A DNA stretch of 64,000 nt from Streptomyces angustmyceticus (GCF_019933235.1 NZ_CP082945.1:4997501-5061500), one strand, 5' to 3'. Shown: positions 47,644 to 57,353, counted from the first letter of the stretch. Numbers and translations: made by a program. Notes: generated by a model from the letters alone, not told the origin.

Positions 47644-50600
47644 TCACCGCTCCATCAGATCCGCGACCCGGCCCGCGGCGCCCCCGTCGTCCCGGTGGCA
47701 GAAGGTCTCCCGGAAGTCGGCGTACGCGCCGGCCGCCCCGGCCGCGACCGCCTCCAAGTCGCCCAGCGCGTCCACCAGTTCACCCGTCGAGGCGAGCAGC
47801 GGGCCCGGCACCCGGGCCTCGAAGTCGAGGGTGAAGCCGCGCAGGGTGTCGCGGTAGTGCGGCAGATCGGGCGTCAGGAACAGCATCGGCCGCCCCGTGT
47901 TGGCGAAGTCCGCCGCCAGCGACGAGTAGTCGGTCACCAGGACGTCCGCGGCCAGCAGCAGCTCGGTGGCGTCCGGGTGCGCGGACACGTCGAGGGCGAA
48001 CGGCGCGTGGTGGGCGGGCAGCCGGTCGGCGACCAGCGGGTGGGAGCGCACCAGCAGCACATGGTCGTCCGCCAGCTCCCGCCGCGCCAGCTCCAGATCG
48101 AGCGGCAGATGCAGCCGGTGGTGGCCCGCGTCGTACGCCAGATCGTCGCGCGGCGTCGGCGCGTACAGCACCACCCGCTTGCCGGGCCCGATGCCCAGCC
48201 GCTCACGGACCGCGGCCGCCCGCAGCTCACGGTCCGCGGCGAAGAAGGCGTCGGTGCGCGGCAGCCCCGTCTCCAGCAGCCGGCCGGAGTAGCCCAGCGC
48301 CGAACGCAGCACCGGCGTGCTGTGCGCGTTGGGCGACAGCAGCACACTCCACTGCCGGCTCACCCGCGGCCGCGGCGCCAGATGCGCCAGGCCCGCGCAC
48401 AGCGTCCCGGCCAGATCGGCACCGATCCGCTTGAGCGGGGTGCCGTGCCAGGTCTGGATGATGCGCTGCCCGCCGCGCCGGGTGAACCACCGCGGCAGAT
48501 GGGTGTTGGTCACCACCCAGCGGCTGTGCGCCAGCGCACCGTGCCACTCGGCGCTGCCCACCAGCACCGCCCGCGCCGTCTCCGGCACCGCCGTCTGCGC
48601 GTCGCGCACCGCCCACAGGTGCTCCACGTCCATGCCCCGGCGCACCAGCTCCTCGTGCACCGCCCGCGGCGAGTCCCCGTACGCGCGCCCGCCGAAACTG
48701 CTGTAGAGCACGGTGTCGCGCAGCGGACGGGAGCGGTGCAGCGCGTAGTGCTGCTCGCGCAGCACCCGCCGGCGGTAGGGGCCGCGGTCGGTGGCGGGCA
48801 GCGCGGGACCGGCCACCACGAGCGCCTCGTCGTGCCGGTGCCGGTCCAGGGTGAGCGGCTTGCCGCCCACCGTACGCACGGCCGGCAGCCCGTCCAGGAG
48901 GGACGGCACACAGCGCACCGGGGCGTCCAGCACGGAGCCGGGCACGCCCTGTTCGCGCAGGTGCAGCGTCCAGCGGCCCTCGCGCAGCGGCAGCGGCCCG
49001 GCCAGCGACGGCAGCGCGCCCAGCGGCAGCGCGCCGTGGAAGCGGCCGTCGTCATGGGTGGTGGCGAAGGCCAGCTCGGCGTCGTGCGCCCCGTGCTTGA
49101 GGACGAGTTCGGTGGCGTGCGGCGCGGCGTCCGGCAGCGCGCCCGTCACCAGCAGCGTGCCGTCCGCGCGCCACATCGCCCGCTCCAGGTACGGCTGCGG
49201 GGTGCGGTCGTGCAGCACCAGGTGACCGGCCGGGGTGGCCGCGACGACCAGCTCACGGCCGTGCGGCAGCGGAAGCGCGACGGGCGCCAGCGCCGGGTCG
49301 CAGGCGATCGGCTCGGCCCCGCCGTCCGCCGCCACCACCTCGGCCGCCCAGCTCTCCGTATGGGCCGGCGGGATCGCCCGCGGCGCGCCGTCCCGCGGGG
49401 GCCGCGCGGCCGCCAGCGCGTCGAGCCGGATACGGAAGACGAGAGGCGGGGGAACGAGGGCCGGGGCCGCCGCGGGCTCCGGCTCCACCGGGAACGACAC
49501 CACCGTGCCGGTGCCCTGGTGGGTCAGCCGCAGGGCGGCGGGCGGCGGGCCGGCCGCGGTGACGGTCAGGTCCAGGGCCCCGGCCGCCGCCGCACGGTGC
49601 CCGGTCAGCCGCCGGGACGGCCGGCTCACCGACAGCCGTAGCCGCCCGTCCGGGTAGCACGGCGTGATCCGGACACCGTCCGCGCCACCCCTGTCCCCCA
49701 GCAGGTCATGGGCGCACGGCGCGGCGCCCGAACCGCTCCGCGCGCCGTCCAGCGCCGCGGCCCGCACCACGCCCGCCGACGCCAGCACCACCCCCACCGA
49801 CCAGTCGCCCTCCACCCAGCGCCCGCCCCTGCGCAGCCGCGCCGGATCGATCCGCAGCTCGAAGCCCGACCAGTCGTAACAGTGCAGCTCCTGCCCGGAC
49901 TCGGCGGTCGCCTCCGGCATCACCACCGGCCGCAGCGGCAGCAGGATCCGCCGCCGCCCGCACGACAGCACCGCCGTCCGCAGATAGCTGTGCCGGTGCG
50001 CCGCGTCCAGGTTCCTGAGGTAGGCGTAGCCGCGCAGCACCAGCACACCGCGGTGCCACACCGCCTCCCTGACCCGGGCCCGTACGGGGAAGTCGGCGCG
50101 GTCCAGCCGGGTCACCCCCGGCGGCAGCTCCAGCGGCGGCGTCAGCGGCAGCACCGCCCGCTTGCGCAACGGCGGCCCGGCGACCGAGAACCCGGCCGGG
50201 TTGCGGGCCTCGTGGGTGAGCAGGGTGAGCAGATCCGCCAGCCGCCCGGAACGGATCAGGTACCAGCGCATCCGCAGCTCCACGGGGAGCGTGGGGAACA
50301 GCCGCGGATCGACGCCGGACAGGAAGTCGCGGGCGCAGTCGAGGAACGCGGTCCGGCACTCCGGCGCCGCCGCCGGGAGCGCGTCGACCAGATCCAGCAG
50401 CCCCTCCGTCAGCTGCGCACGGTCGTAGTCGCGCTGATGGACCGCCAGCCGGGCGTGCGCGGGGTCGGCGAGGAAACGCCGGATGCCGGCCACCGCCGCG
50501 AACCGGTCCCGCACGCCCCGGGCGTCGAGCCGCCGGTGGCGGTCGGACCCCTCCGGCAGCCGCCAGTAACAGACGTGCTCCCGCAGCACGTCCACCGCCC

Positions 50601-51234
50601 CGGCGAGGAACAGCGCCGGCAGCGTCACCGCCGCGTCGTGGCACAACTCCCCCTCGGGAAAGGCGAAGGCGTGCGCGTCGAAGAAAGCGCGACGGAAGAC
50701 CTTGTTCCGGGCGAAGTGGTCGGACAGCAGCGTCAGGTCGTCGCCGAGGCGGGTGCGCAGCGCGGTGGGGCGGACCACCGGATGGTGCGCGGACTGGCTG
50801 CGGCCGCCCGCCCCCAGCCGGTAGACGTTGCCGGTCGCCAGGTCCGACCCCGACCGCTCCAGCAGCCCGACGAGATCCTCGTACGCCCGCGGCAGCAGCA
50901 CGTCCTCGGCGTCCAGGAACGCCAGATAGGCGGTGTGCGGATAGGCGTGCCGGGCACCGGTGTTGCGCAGCGCGCCGCAGCCCGGGGCCGGACCGCCCGC
51001 CGGGTGGTGGACGATCCGGAACCGCGGGTCGCGCTCCGCGAAACGGCGGGCCACCGCGGCGGGCCCGGCCGGCGCCGGAGCGGCGCCGCCCTCCGCGGGC
51101 GGACCGTCGTCCACCATCACCACATCCAGCTCGGTCAGCGTCTGGGCCGCGACCGACTCCAGGCACTCCTCCACATTCCGCTCGGACCCTCCGATGCGAT
51201 GGACCGGGACGACGACGGTGAGCCGAGGCTTCAT
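47644..51234 (-). CDS. Fusion of GT2 glycosyltransferase and TagF-type polyol-phosphate polymerase
   Basis: A 1,196-residue bifunctional protein. Residues 1-330 are a GT-A domain (RLTVVVPVHRIGGSERNVEE, VMVDDG, GALRNTGARHAYPH, FLDAEDVLLP). The middle (about 390-750) is beta-rich, like the C-terminal modules of the two neighbouring glycosyltransferases. The C-terminal 400 residues are a CDP-glycerol:glycerophosphotransferase domain with IIQTWHGTPLKRIG, VLYAPTPRDD, LVRSHP and ADVLVTDYSSLAADFANTGRP. Such fusions should both polymerise polyol-phosphate units and add sugar to them. ATG 51234 follows AAGG at 11 nt. It lies 230 bp upstream of the next gene in the same direction. Confidence 0.9.
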   Translation of the reverse strand: MKPRLTVVVPVHRIGGSERNVEECLESVAAQTLTELDVVMVDDGPPAEGGAAPAPAGPAAVARRFAERDPRFRIVHHPAGGPAPGCGALRNTGARHAYPHTAYLAFLDAEDVLLPRAYEDLVGLLERSGSDLATGNVYRLGAGGRSQSAHHPVVRPTALRTRLGDDLTLLSDHFARNKVFRRAFFDAHAFAFPEGELCHDAAVTLPALFLAGAVDVLREHVCYWRLPEGSDRHRRLDARGVRDRFAAVAGIRRFLADPAHARLAVHQRDYDRAQLTEGLLDLVDALPAAAPECRTAFLDCARDFLSGVDPRLFPTLPVELRMRWYLIRSGRLADLLTLLTHEARNPAGFSVAGPPLRKRAVLPLTPPLELPPGVTRLDRADFPVRARVREAVWHRGVLVLRGYAYLRNLDAAHRHSYLRTAVLSCGRRRILLPLRPVVMPEATAESGQELHCYDWSGFELRIDPARLRRGGRWVEGDWSVGVVLASAGVVRAAALDGARSGSGAAPCAHDLLGDRGGADGVRITPCYPDGRLRLSVSRPSRRLTGHRAAAAGALDLTVTAAGPPPAALRLTHQGTGTVVSFPVEPEPAAAPALVPPPLVFRIRLDALAAARPPRDGAPRAIPPAHTESWAAEVVAADGGAEPIACDPALAPVALPLPHGRELVVAATPAGHLVLHDRTPQPYLERAMWRADGTLLVTGALPDAAPHATELVLKHGAHDAELAFATTHDDGRFHGALPLGALPSLAGPLPLREGRWTLHLREQGVPGSVLDAPVRCVPSLLDGLPAVRTVGGKPLTLDRHRHDEALVVAGPALPATDRGPYRRRVLREQHYALHRSRPLRDTVLYSSFGGRAYGDSPRAVHEELVRRGMDVEHLWAVRDAQTAVPETARAVLVGSAEWHGALAHSRWVVTNTHLPRWFTRRGGQRIIQTWHGTPLKRIGADLAGTLCAGLAHLAPRPRVSRQWSVLLSPNAHSTPVLRSALGYSGRLLETGLPRTDAFFAADRELRAAAVRERLGIGPGKRVVLYAPTPRDDLAYDAGHHRLHLPLDLELARRELADDHVLLVRSHPLVADRLPAHHAPFALDVSAHPDATELLLAADVLVTDYSSLAADFANTGRPMLFLTPDLPHYRDTLRGFTLDFEARVPGPLLASTGELVDALGDLEAVAAGAAGAYADFRETFCHRDDGGAAGRVADLMER

Positions 51235-51484
51235 ACGGGGACCAAGCCTTTCCGGACTGGCGATGCACAAGACCGGTCCGTTCAACTCGCCCGCGGCGGC
51301 ACGGTCACCGGATCTGCGCTGAAAGGGTGAGAGGCCCCGTCGACAGTTCGTGTGCGCGTCGGGGCCGCCGCGGGCGCACTCGGCGCGCCGTGGCGCCGGG
51401 CCGCGCTCGATGCCGTAGACCCGTTTGCACAGCCTCACGGCGTCCGCCGCGCCGTGTTCCCCCAGGGAAGGTGACCGCGTCCCG

Positions 51485-52171
51485 ATGCCCGGCCGAACCG
51501 ACAGCTCCGCCGCCACCGACAGCCCCGACGCCCAGCCGCCCGGCAGCGACACCCGGACCGCCCGGCCCCCGCGCCCCACAGGCACCGCGCCGGCCGCCTC
51601 CACCGCGCGGCTGCCGGCCGAACGGGCCCGCGGCGGCCCGGCGCGGCTGCTGCCCGCCCGGTCCCCGTTCCGCCGCCAGCTGCGGCGGATCGGCACCGGC
51701 CGGGTACTGGAGGTCGGCTGCGGGACCGGCGACACGCTCGCCGGCTGCGCGCCCGGCAGCGTCGGGGTGGACCACGACCCGCGGTCCGTGGCCCGCTGCC
51801 GGCAGCGCGGGCTCACCGCCTACACGGCCGACACCTTCCTCGCGAGCCCGCACGCCCGGCCCGGCTCCTTCGACGCGCTGCTGACCGCGAACGTCCTGGA
51901 GCACCTGGACGACGAGCAGGCCGAGGCGCTGCTGCGGGCCTACGTCCGCTACGTACGGCCCGGCGGCGGCGTCCTGCTGATCACCTCGCAGGAGGCCGGG
52001 CACCGGACCGGCCCCGCCCCGGTGCGCTTCACCGACTTCGCCCTGCTGCGCGCCTTCGCCGAGTCCGCGGGCCTGGCCGTACGGCGCACCTACTCCCACC
52101 CGCTGCCGCGCCCGGCCGGGATGCTGCTGCGCTCCAACGTGTTCGTCCTGGTGGGGCAGGTGCCGCGGTAG
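51485..52171 (+). CDS. Class I SAM-dependent methyltransferase
   Basis: A 228-residue methyltransferase. A disordered Pro/Thr-rich N-terminus of about 60 residues precedes the SAM-binding VLEVGCGTGDTLA (74-86), the acidic loop VGVDHDPRSVARCRQRG, and TANVLEHLDDEQAEALLRAY. It has the UbiE/Methyltransf_11 layout. Substrate unknown; the setting between a wall-polymer enzyme and another methyltransferase suggests O-methylation of a surface glycan, as inference only. ATG 51485 is chosen near AGGGAAGGTGA. It converges with the next gene (42 bp). Confidence 0.85.
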   Translation: MPGRTDSSAATDSPDAQPPGSDTRTARPPRPTGTAPAASTARLPAERARGGPARLLPARSPFRRQLRRIGTGRVLEVGCGTGDTLAGCAPGSVGVDHDPRSVARCRQRGLTAYTADTFLASPHARPGSFDALLTANVLEHLDDEQAEALLRAYVRYVRPGGGVLLITSQEAGHRTGPAPVRFTDFALLRAFAESAGLAVRRTYSHPLPRPAGMLLRSNVFVLVGQVPR

Positions 52172-52213
52172 GCGGCGGGCTCCTCGCCCGGTGCCCGCCC
52201 CGGTGCCCGTGCC

Positions 52214-53170
52214 TCAGTGCGTACGCGCCCGCCGGCGGGCCCGCACCAGGGCGCGGGTGACGACCGGCGGCAGCACCTCGCGGGCGACCCGGCGCAGCGC
52301 GGCCCGCGACGCCGCGGGACGGCGCGGGACCGGGCGGGCCGTCGGCGCCTCCGGCGACCGCACCGCCGCCCGCTGCACGCCGCGGGCGCCGCCGGCCGCG
52401 TGCCGGGAGACCGGATGGGCGGGCTCCGCGGCCCCCTTGGCGCTCAGCCGCACCAGCGGGGCACCGGCCACGTACTGCACCTCGTGCCAGATGTCGCCGC
52501 GGGACGCGATCCACTCCAGCAGCGCCTGCTGCCACGGTTCGGGATCGCCGAACGTCCCGTAGAACTTGGTGCCCGTGATGCAGATGGGGCGCAGGCCCTC
52601 GTTCGCGACGGCCTGCCAGGTGGCCGCGGCCACCCCCGGGCAGTGCTCGGCGCGGTAGTCGTCCATCACGACCACGCCGTGCGTGGTCAGCAGCTCGCGC
52701 ACCGTGAGGATGTCGCCGTGCACATGCTCGTACAGATGCGAGGCGTCGATATGGGCGAAACGCACCGACCCCTCGTCCACATGGTCGCCGACGACCGAGC
52801 TGAGACCCTGGACGATGTCCGGCAACTCGTCGTGGAACGCGAGGTAGTTGGCCTCGAAGGCCCGGCGGGTCAGCGTCGCGTAGGACTTGCGCATCTCCCG
52901 GGAGTTGGAGGCGTCCCCGGCCGGGGAGTCGAAGAGGTCGCAGACCGTGAAGCGCTCCCCGGGCCGCAGCCGCGCGCCGAGGAAGATGGCGCTCTTGCCC
53001 AGGTACGCGCCCAGTTCGAGCAGATCACCCGGCTCCGCGCGGTCCCGCTGGTGCGCCAGGAACCAGTCGAAGAGCAACTGGTCGGCGGTGAAGAACCAGC
53101 CCTTGACCTCGGACAGCCGGGTGGGGCGCGGGAGTTGTTCGGCACTCTGGTCTGCGATGCGGGCAGTCAT
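52214..53170 (-). CDS. TylF/CmcI-like class I methyltransferase
   Basis: A 318-residue protein. The SAM site is DLLELGAYLGKSAIFLGARL (about 48-67), with FAHIDASHLYEHVHGDILTVRELL and VVVMDDYRAEHCPG. This is the Methyltransf_24 / macrocin-O-methyltransferase-like pattern with metal-binding Asp residues. The last 60 residues are Arg/Ala-rich and disordered. Family members methylate sugar hydroxyls, which suits a glycan role. ATG 53170 has GGAGAAGGA 6 nt upstream. The 400-bp region before it carries an unusual 8-bp tandem repeat. Confidence 0.85.
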   Translation of the reverse strand: MTARIADQSAEQLPRPTRLSEVKGWFFTADQLLFDWFLAHQRDRAEPGDLLELGAYLGKSAIFLGARLRPGERFTVCDLFDSPAGDASNSREMRKSYATLTRRAFEANYLAFHDELPDIVQGLSSVVGDHVDEGSVRFAHIDASHLYEHVHGDILTVRELLTTHGVVVMDDYRAEHCPGVAAATWQAVANEGLRPICITGTKFYGTFGDPEPWQQALLEWIASRGDIWHEVQYVAGAPLVRLSAKGAAEPAHPVSRHAAGGARGVQRAAVRSPEAPTARPVPRRPAASRAALRRVAREVLPPVVTRALVRARRRARTH

Positions 53171-53570
53171 GTGCGGTCCTTCTCCAGACGGTCGGGAACA
53201 GAGGGCGGAGTACGACGCGTGCGTGGGGGAGTGCGTGCGATATGTGCCGGCGCGGTCTGCCGTGGATGTGCCCGGAACGCCGGCCCTGCCGGTTCTCCGG
53301 TACGCCGGTCTTGCGGGTGTTTCCGATATTCCGGTGTTCCGGTGTTTCGTTATTCCGGCGTTCCGGCGTTCCGGCGTTCCGGTGTGCGGGGATGCGGCGG
53401 TACGTCTGCTGTTGTCGGCACCGGAGCACGCGATCCACGCGGCACCCGGGCGCTCACCACGACACACCCCTGACCCACCGTGCGGGGCACGGCGGCGACG
53501 TCATCGTAGGCCCGGCAACATGAACGGCAGATGACCGGCGGACGGGCACCGGCCGTCCCCGGTGCGCAGC
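53171..53570. other. Upstream region of the TylF-like gene, with tandem repeat
   Basis: A 400-bp stretch between two minus-strand genes without a supported gene. It must carry the promoter of the methyltransferase gene. It contains the octamer array at 53321-53384 and is otherwise featureless to my reading. Confidence 0.5.
53321..53384. repeat. Tandem 8-bp repeat, eight units
   Basis: Eight consecutive octamers, six of them TTCCGGTG or TTCCGGCG and two degenerate (TTCCGATA first, TTTCGTTA fourth). Three identical TTCCGGCG copies are adjacent at 53353-53376. The array lies about 150-215 bp upstream of the methyltransferase start. Period 8 is not a multiple of 3, so it is not a protein repeat. 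Confidence 0.8.
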
Positions 53571-54515
53571 TCACTTCACCGCGCCGGCCATCACACCCGA
53601 GACGAACTGACGCTGGAAGGCGAAGAACACGATCAGCGGCACCACCATCGACACGAACGCCCCGGGCGCCAGCACATCGATGTTGTTGCCGAACTGCCGC
53701 ACCTCCTGCTGCAGCGCGACCGTGATCGGCGGATGCCCGCTGTCCGCGAAGATCAACGCCACCAGCATGTCGTTCCACACCCACAGGAACTGGAAGATCC
53801 CCAGCGAGGCGATCGCCCCACCGCCCAGCGGCATCACCACACGGGTGAAAAGCCGCAGCTCACCCGCCCCGTCCAGCCGCGCCGCCTCCAGCAGCTCCCG
53901 CGGGATCTCGGCGAAGAAGTTCCGCAGCAGGAACACCGCGAACGGCAGCCCGAAGGCCGTATGGAACAGCACCACCCCGGCCGTCGTCTCGAAGAGCCCG
54001 ACCGCCCCGAACAGCTTGGCCACCGGAATCAGCGCCACCTGCACGGGCACCACCAGCAGCCCCACCACGACCAGGAACCAGCCGTCCCGCCCGGGAAAGT
54101 CCAGCCACGCGAACGCGTAACCGGCCAGCGACCCGATGACCACGACCAGCACCGTCGCCGGCACGGTGATCTCCGCCGTGGTCAGCAGGGAGCCCATCAC
54201 CTTGTCGTTGGCCAGCAACCGGCTGTAGTTGTCCCAGGTGATCTGCGCCGGCTGGGCGAAGACCTGCCACCAGCCCGACCCGGCGATGTCCCGCGGTCCG
54301 CGCAGCGAGGACAGCAGCAGCCCCACCGACGGCATCAGCCAGAACAGGGCGACGAGCACCAGGACGATCCGCAGCACACCGCCGCCGGTCCGCGCCGCGA
54401 GCCGGGCCACCAGCGGCCGCCCGCCCCGCCCCGCCCGCCTGCCGCCCCGGCCCGCCCCACCGGCACCGCCCGCCCCGGGGCGCCCGTCCGGCGCGACACC
54501 CTCCACGGTCGTCAT
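53571..54515 (-). CDS. Sugar ABC transporter permease (MalG-like)
   Basis: A 314-residue permease with six membrane segments after a Gly/Arg-rich N-terminus. The EAA loop reads RELLEAARLDGAGELRLFTRVVMPL, and the ending FVSGVMAGAVK is typical of MalG/carbohydrate permeases. ATG 54515 overlaps the MalF-like stop (ATGA), with AAGGAG 8 nt upstream. It forms an importer with the next two genes. No ATPase gene is present, as is common in Streptomyces where MsiK serves many sugar importers. Confidence 0.93.
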   Translation of the reverse strand: MTTVEGVAPDGRPGAGGAGGAGRGGRRAGRGGRPLVARLAARTGGGVLRIVLVLVALFWLMPSVGLLLSSLRGPRDIAGSGWWQVFAQPAQITWDNYSRLLANDKVMGSLLTTAEITVPATVLVVVIGSLAGYAFAWLDFPGRDGWFLVVVGLLVVPVQVALIPVAKLFGAVGLFETTAGVVLFHTAFGLPFAVFLLRNFFAEIPRELLEAARLDGAGELRLFTRVVMPLGGGAIASLGIFQFLWVWNDMLVALIFADSGHPPITVALQQEVRQFGNNIDVLAPGAFVSMVVPLIVFFAFQRQFVSGVMAGAVK

Positions 54516-55873
54516 CGGCGACGCTCCTTCCGTATGCGCCGGAGATTGACGTACATCACCGGCAGCACGAGCAGCAGCAGGAACACCGCGATCGCACTGC
54601 CCAGCCCCTCGTCGACATCGGTACCGAACGACGACTGGAAGAGCTGCAGCGCCAGCACGTTCGCGGACCGGATGCTGGAGCCCGGCGCGATGATGTAGAC
54701 CAGATCGAAGATCTTCAGCACATTGATCATGAGGGTGACCAGCACCACCACCAGAACCGGCGCCAGCAGCGGCACCGTGATCCGGCGGAACACCTGCCAC
54801 TCGCCCGCCCCGTCCACCCGCGCCGCCTCCAGCAGCTCCCGCGGCACACCCGCCAGCCCCGCCGCGATCAGCACCATCGCGAAACCCGCCCACATCCACA
54901 CGTACGAACCGATGATGGCCGGCGTGACCAGCGCCGGACCCAGCCACTCCACCCCGCCGTAGGCCGCCGCGAAATTCGCCGCCGGCAGCCGCAGCCGCGC
55001 GCCGTCCGCCCCGGCGGGCAGCACATAGGTGCCGTCGGCCGCCGTCGTCGCCGAGGCGACCACCCGGCCGCCCCTGACCGCCTCCACCGTCAGCCCCGCC
55101 AGCGCCTTCTCCGCGCCGTCCACCACCCCCGGGCGCCCGCCCCCACCACGGGTGAAATCCAGCCACACGGTGCCCGTGACCCGCCCCGGCCGGGGCCCGG
55201 CCACCGCCGCCGGCCGCGCGCCGCGCACATCCCCCGGCCGGACGGCGACCAGCGGCAGACTCACCGCCGACCCCGCCCGCACGGCCGAGCGCGTCGTGAA
55301 CCCGCCACCGCCGGACGGCGCCAGCGCGGAGCCCGGCCGCGGCCTGGCACCCGGGAACGGCGCCGGATCGGAGAAGGTGTCATGGACACCCACCCACACC
55401 GCGTTGGCCACCCCGCGCTCCGGATCCTGGTCGTAGACCAGCCGGAAGATGATCCCGGCCGCCAGCATCGAGATCGCCATCGGCATGAACACGATCAGCT
55501 TGAACGCGGTACCCCACCGGATCCGCTCCGTCAGCACCGCGAAGACCAGCCCCAGCACCGTCGACACCGTCGGCGCCACCACCACCCAGACCACGTTGTT
55601 CCGCAGCGCCGTACGGATGCCGTCGTCCGAGAACATCGCCCCGTAGTTGCCCAGCCCCACGAACCCGTCCCCGGACGCGTCGAACAGACTCCGGTACACG
55701 GAGAACACGATCGGATAGGCCACCAGCGCCCCGAGCAGCAACAGCGCCGGCAGCAGGAACACCGCCGCGATCCACGACCGGCCCCCCGGAATCCCGCCCC
55801 GGCGCCCGCCACCACCGCCGCGCCCCCCGCCCGCGCTGCCGCCACCCGCCCTGCTGACCTCTACGGCGCTCAT
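54512..55873 (-). CDS. Sugar ABC transporter permease (MalF-like) with inserted SdrD/CNA-B-like domain
   Basis: A 453-residue permease, about 150 longer than usual. Membrane segments 1-3 are at about 34-60, 92-114 and 122-147. Segment 4 begins near 310, followed by the EAA loop RELLEAARVDGAGEWQVFRR (345-364) and segments 5-6. Between segments 3 and 4, residues about 150-305 are an extracytoplasmic insert. Its core (231-300) reads GTVWLDF...GVVDGAEKALAGLTVEAV...TTAADGTYVLPAG, the SdrD-B/CNA-B pattern. E. coli MalF carries its Ig-like P2 domain in the same loop, where it grips the binding protein. GGGGGA precedes ATG 55873. Confidence 0.9.
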   Translation of the reverse strand: MSAVEVSRAGGGSAGGGRGGGGGRRGGIPGGRSWIAAVFLLPALLLLGALVAYPIVFSVYRSLFDASGDGFVGLGNYGAMFSDDGIRTALRNNVVWVVVAPTVSTVLGLVFAVLTERIRWGTAFKLIVFMPMAISMLAAGIIFRLVYDQDPERGVANAVWVGVHDTFSDPAPFPGARPRPGSALAPSGGGGFTTRSAVRAGSAVSLPLVAVRPGDVRGARPAAVAGPRPGRVTGTVWLDFTRGGGGRPGVVDGAEKALAGLTVEAVRGGRVVASATTAADGTYVLPAGADGARLRLPAANFAAAYGGVEWLGPALVTPAIIGSYVWMWAGFAMVLIAAGLAGVPRELLEAARVDGAGEWQVFRRITVPLLAPVLVVVLVTLMINVLKIFDLVYIIAPGSSIRSANVLALQLFQSSFGTDVDEGLGSAIAVFLLLLVLPVMYVNLRRIRKERRR

Positions 55874-55967
55874 CGTGACGGTCCCCCGTTCCCGGTCGAC
55901 ACGGCCGTCGGCACCCGCCCGGTGCCGGACGGCTCCCGGTGGCCCCGCGCCCGGACGCTTCGCGCAC

Positions 55968-57353
55968 TCAGCGCCCGAACGACTTCGCGGCGTCCTTCTC
56001 CAGCCGGGCCTGGGTGCCCGCGACATCCTTGGGGTTCTTCAGGAAGTCCTGCAGGTCCTTCCACTCGCCCTGGCCCGGCTTGCCGCCGAAGGAGGCGGGC
56101 GCCTGGTCCGACATGTCGAACCGGAAGTCGTCGCCCGCCGCGATCAGCGCCTTGGCGATCTCACGCATCACCCCGTCGGCGTACGCCGCCTGATCGAGCT
56201 CCTTGTTCGGCGAGAGGAACCCGCCCGCCTGCGCCCAGATCTTGGCGGCGTCCGTCGACGCCAGGAACGTCAGCAGCGCCTGCGCGGCCTCGGAGTCCTT
56301 GAGGGCCACCGCCACATCGCCGCCGGTCACCACCGGCGACCTGGCACCCACCGCCGGGAACGGGAAGACCTTGGCGTCCGTCCCCACCTTTGCCTTCGTC
56401 TGCGAGATGCTGGCCGCGGCGAAGTCGGCCGACGAGACCATCGCGGCCTTGGGAGCGTCCCCGCTGAACGTCTGGGTCACCGACGTCGGGAAGTCCGTCT
56501 GCAGCGCACCGGAAGCGCCGCCCGCGAGCAGCTCCTTGCGGCCGAAGAGCTGACCGAGCGTCGTCAGCGCCTGCTTGACGGAGGGATCCGTCCACTTGAT
56601 CCGGTGCCGCGCCAGCCGGTCGTACTTCTCCGGCCCCGCCTGGGAGAGATACACGTTCTCGAACCAGTCGGTCAGCGTCCAGCCGTCCGCCCCGCCCACC
56701 GAGACCGGCTCGACGCCCGACTCGGACAGCGTCCGCGCCGTCGTGAGGAAGTCCTGCCAGGTCTTCGGCTCCTTGGCGCCCGCGGTGTCGAACGCCCGGG
56801 CGTTGTACCAGACCAGCGACTTGTTGCTGGCCTTGAAGTAGACGCCGTACGCGGTGCCCTTGTGGGCGCCGAGATCCCGCCAGCCCTTGGTGTAGTTCTT
56901 GGCGAGCTGCGCCCTGGCGGCGCCGCCGAGCGGCTTGAGCCAGCCCTTCTCGGCGAACTCGCCCAGCACACCGACCTGCTGGAGCATCGCCACGTCCGGC
57001 GGCCCGCCACCGGCGATCTTGGACCCGATGAAGCCGGCCATGTCGTCGCCACTGGGCACGAAGTCGACCGTGGCGCCGGTGCGCTTCTCGAACTCGTCCA
57101 GCACCTTGACGAAGTTCTCCCGCTCCGGCCCCGTCCAGACCGCGGTGACCTGCAACTTCTGGCCCTTGAGCTGAGGGAGGCGCACCGTGGGGGCCGTGCT
57201 GCCGCCCTTACCGGCCCCACCGCCGTCGTCCTTCGTACCACCGCCGCTGCTGCCGCACGCCGCCAGCACCAGGGCGAGCGCCGAGCCCACCGCCACGGCG
57301 GCCGTGGCGCGTACCGCCCTGCGATCGAGCGTGCCGTCGAGTCGTCCGCGCAT
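55968..57353 (-). CDS. Sugar ABC transporter substrate-binding lipoprotein
   Basis: A 461-residue family 1 solute-binding protein. The signal peptide ends in the lipobox LVLAAC with the lipidated Cys33, then a Gly/Ser linker. The core has FVKVLDEFEKRTGATVDFVPSGDDM, GGGPPDVAMLQQVGVL, VWYNARAFD and KTWQDFLTTARTL, all typical of extracellular sugar-binding proteins. The ligand cannot be read off. It is first in the operon, 94 bp before the MalF-like gene. No regulator gene is adjacent. Confidence 0.94.
   Translation of the reverse strand: MRGRLDGTLDRRAVRATAAVAVGSALALVLAACGSSGGGTKDDGGGAGKGGSTAPTVRLPQLKGQKLQVTAVWTGPERENFVKVLDEFEKRTGATVDFVPSGDDMAGFIGSKIAGGGPPDVAMLQQVGVLGEFAEKGWLKPLGGAARAQLAKNYTKGWRDLGAHKGTAYGVYFKASNKSLVWYNARAFDTAGAKEPKTWQDFLTTARTLSESGVEPVSVGGADGWTLTDWFENVYLSQAGPEKYDRLARHRIKWTDPSVKQALTTLGQLFGRKELLAGGASGALQTDFPTSVTQTFSGDAPKAAMVSSADFAAASISQTKAKVGTDAKVFPFPAVGARSPVVTGGDVAVALKDSEAAQALLTFLASTDAAKIWAQAGGFLSPNKELDQAAYADGVMREIAKALIAAGDDFRFDMSDQAPASFGGKPGQGEWKDLQDFLKNPKDVAGTQARLEKDAAKSFGR

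Noticed and set aside
51305..52099. Minus-strand frame opposite the class I methyltransferase gene
   Set aside because: The plus-strand protein has a clean SAM-binding motif; the reverse frame is Gly/Ala/Arg-rich without recognisable features.
53321..53384. Possible CRISPR array
   Set aside because: Units are 8 bp with no spacers and no cas genes in the window; it is a simple tandem repeat.
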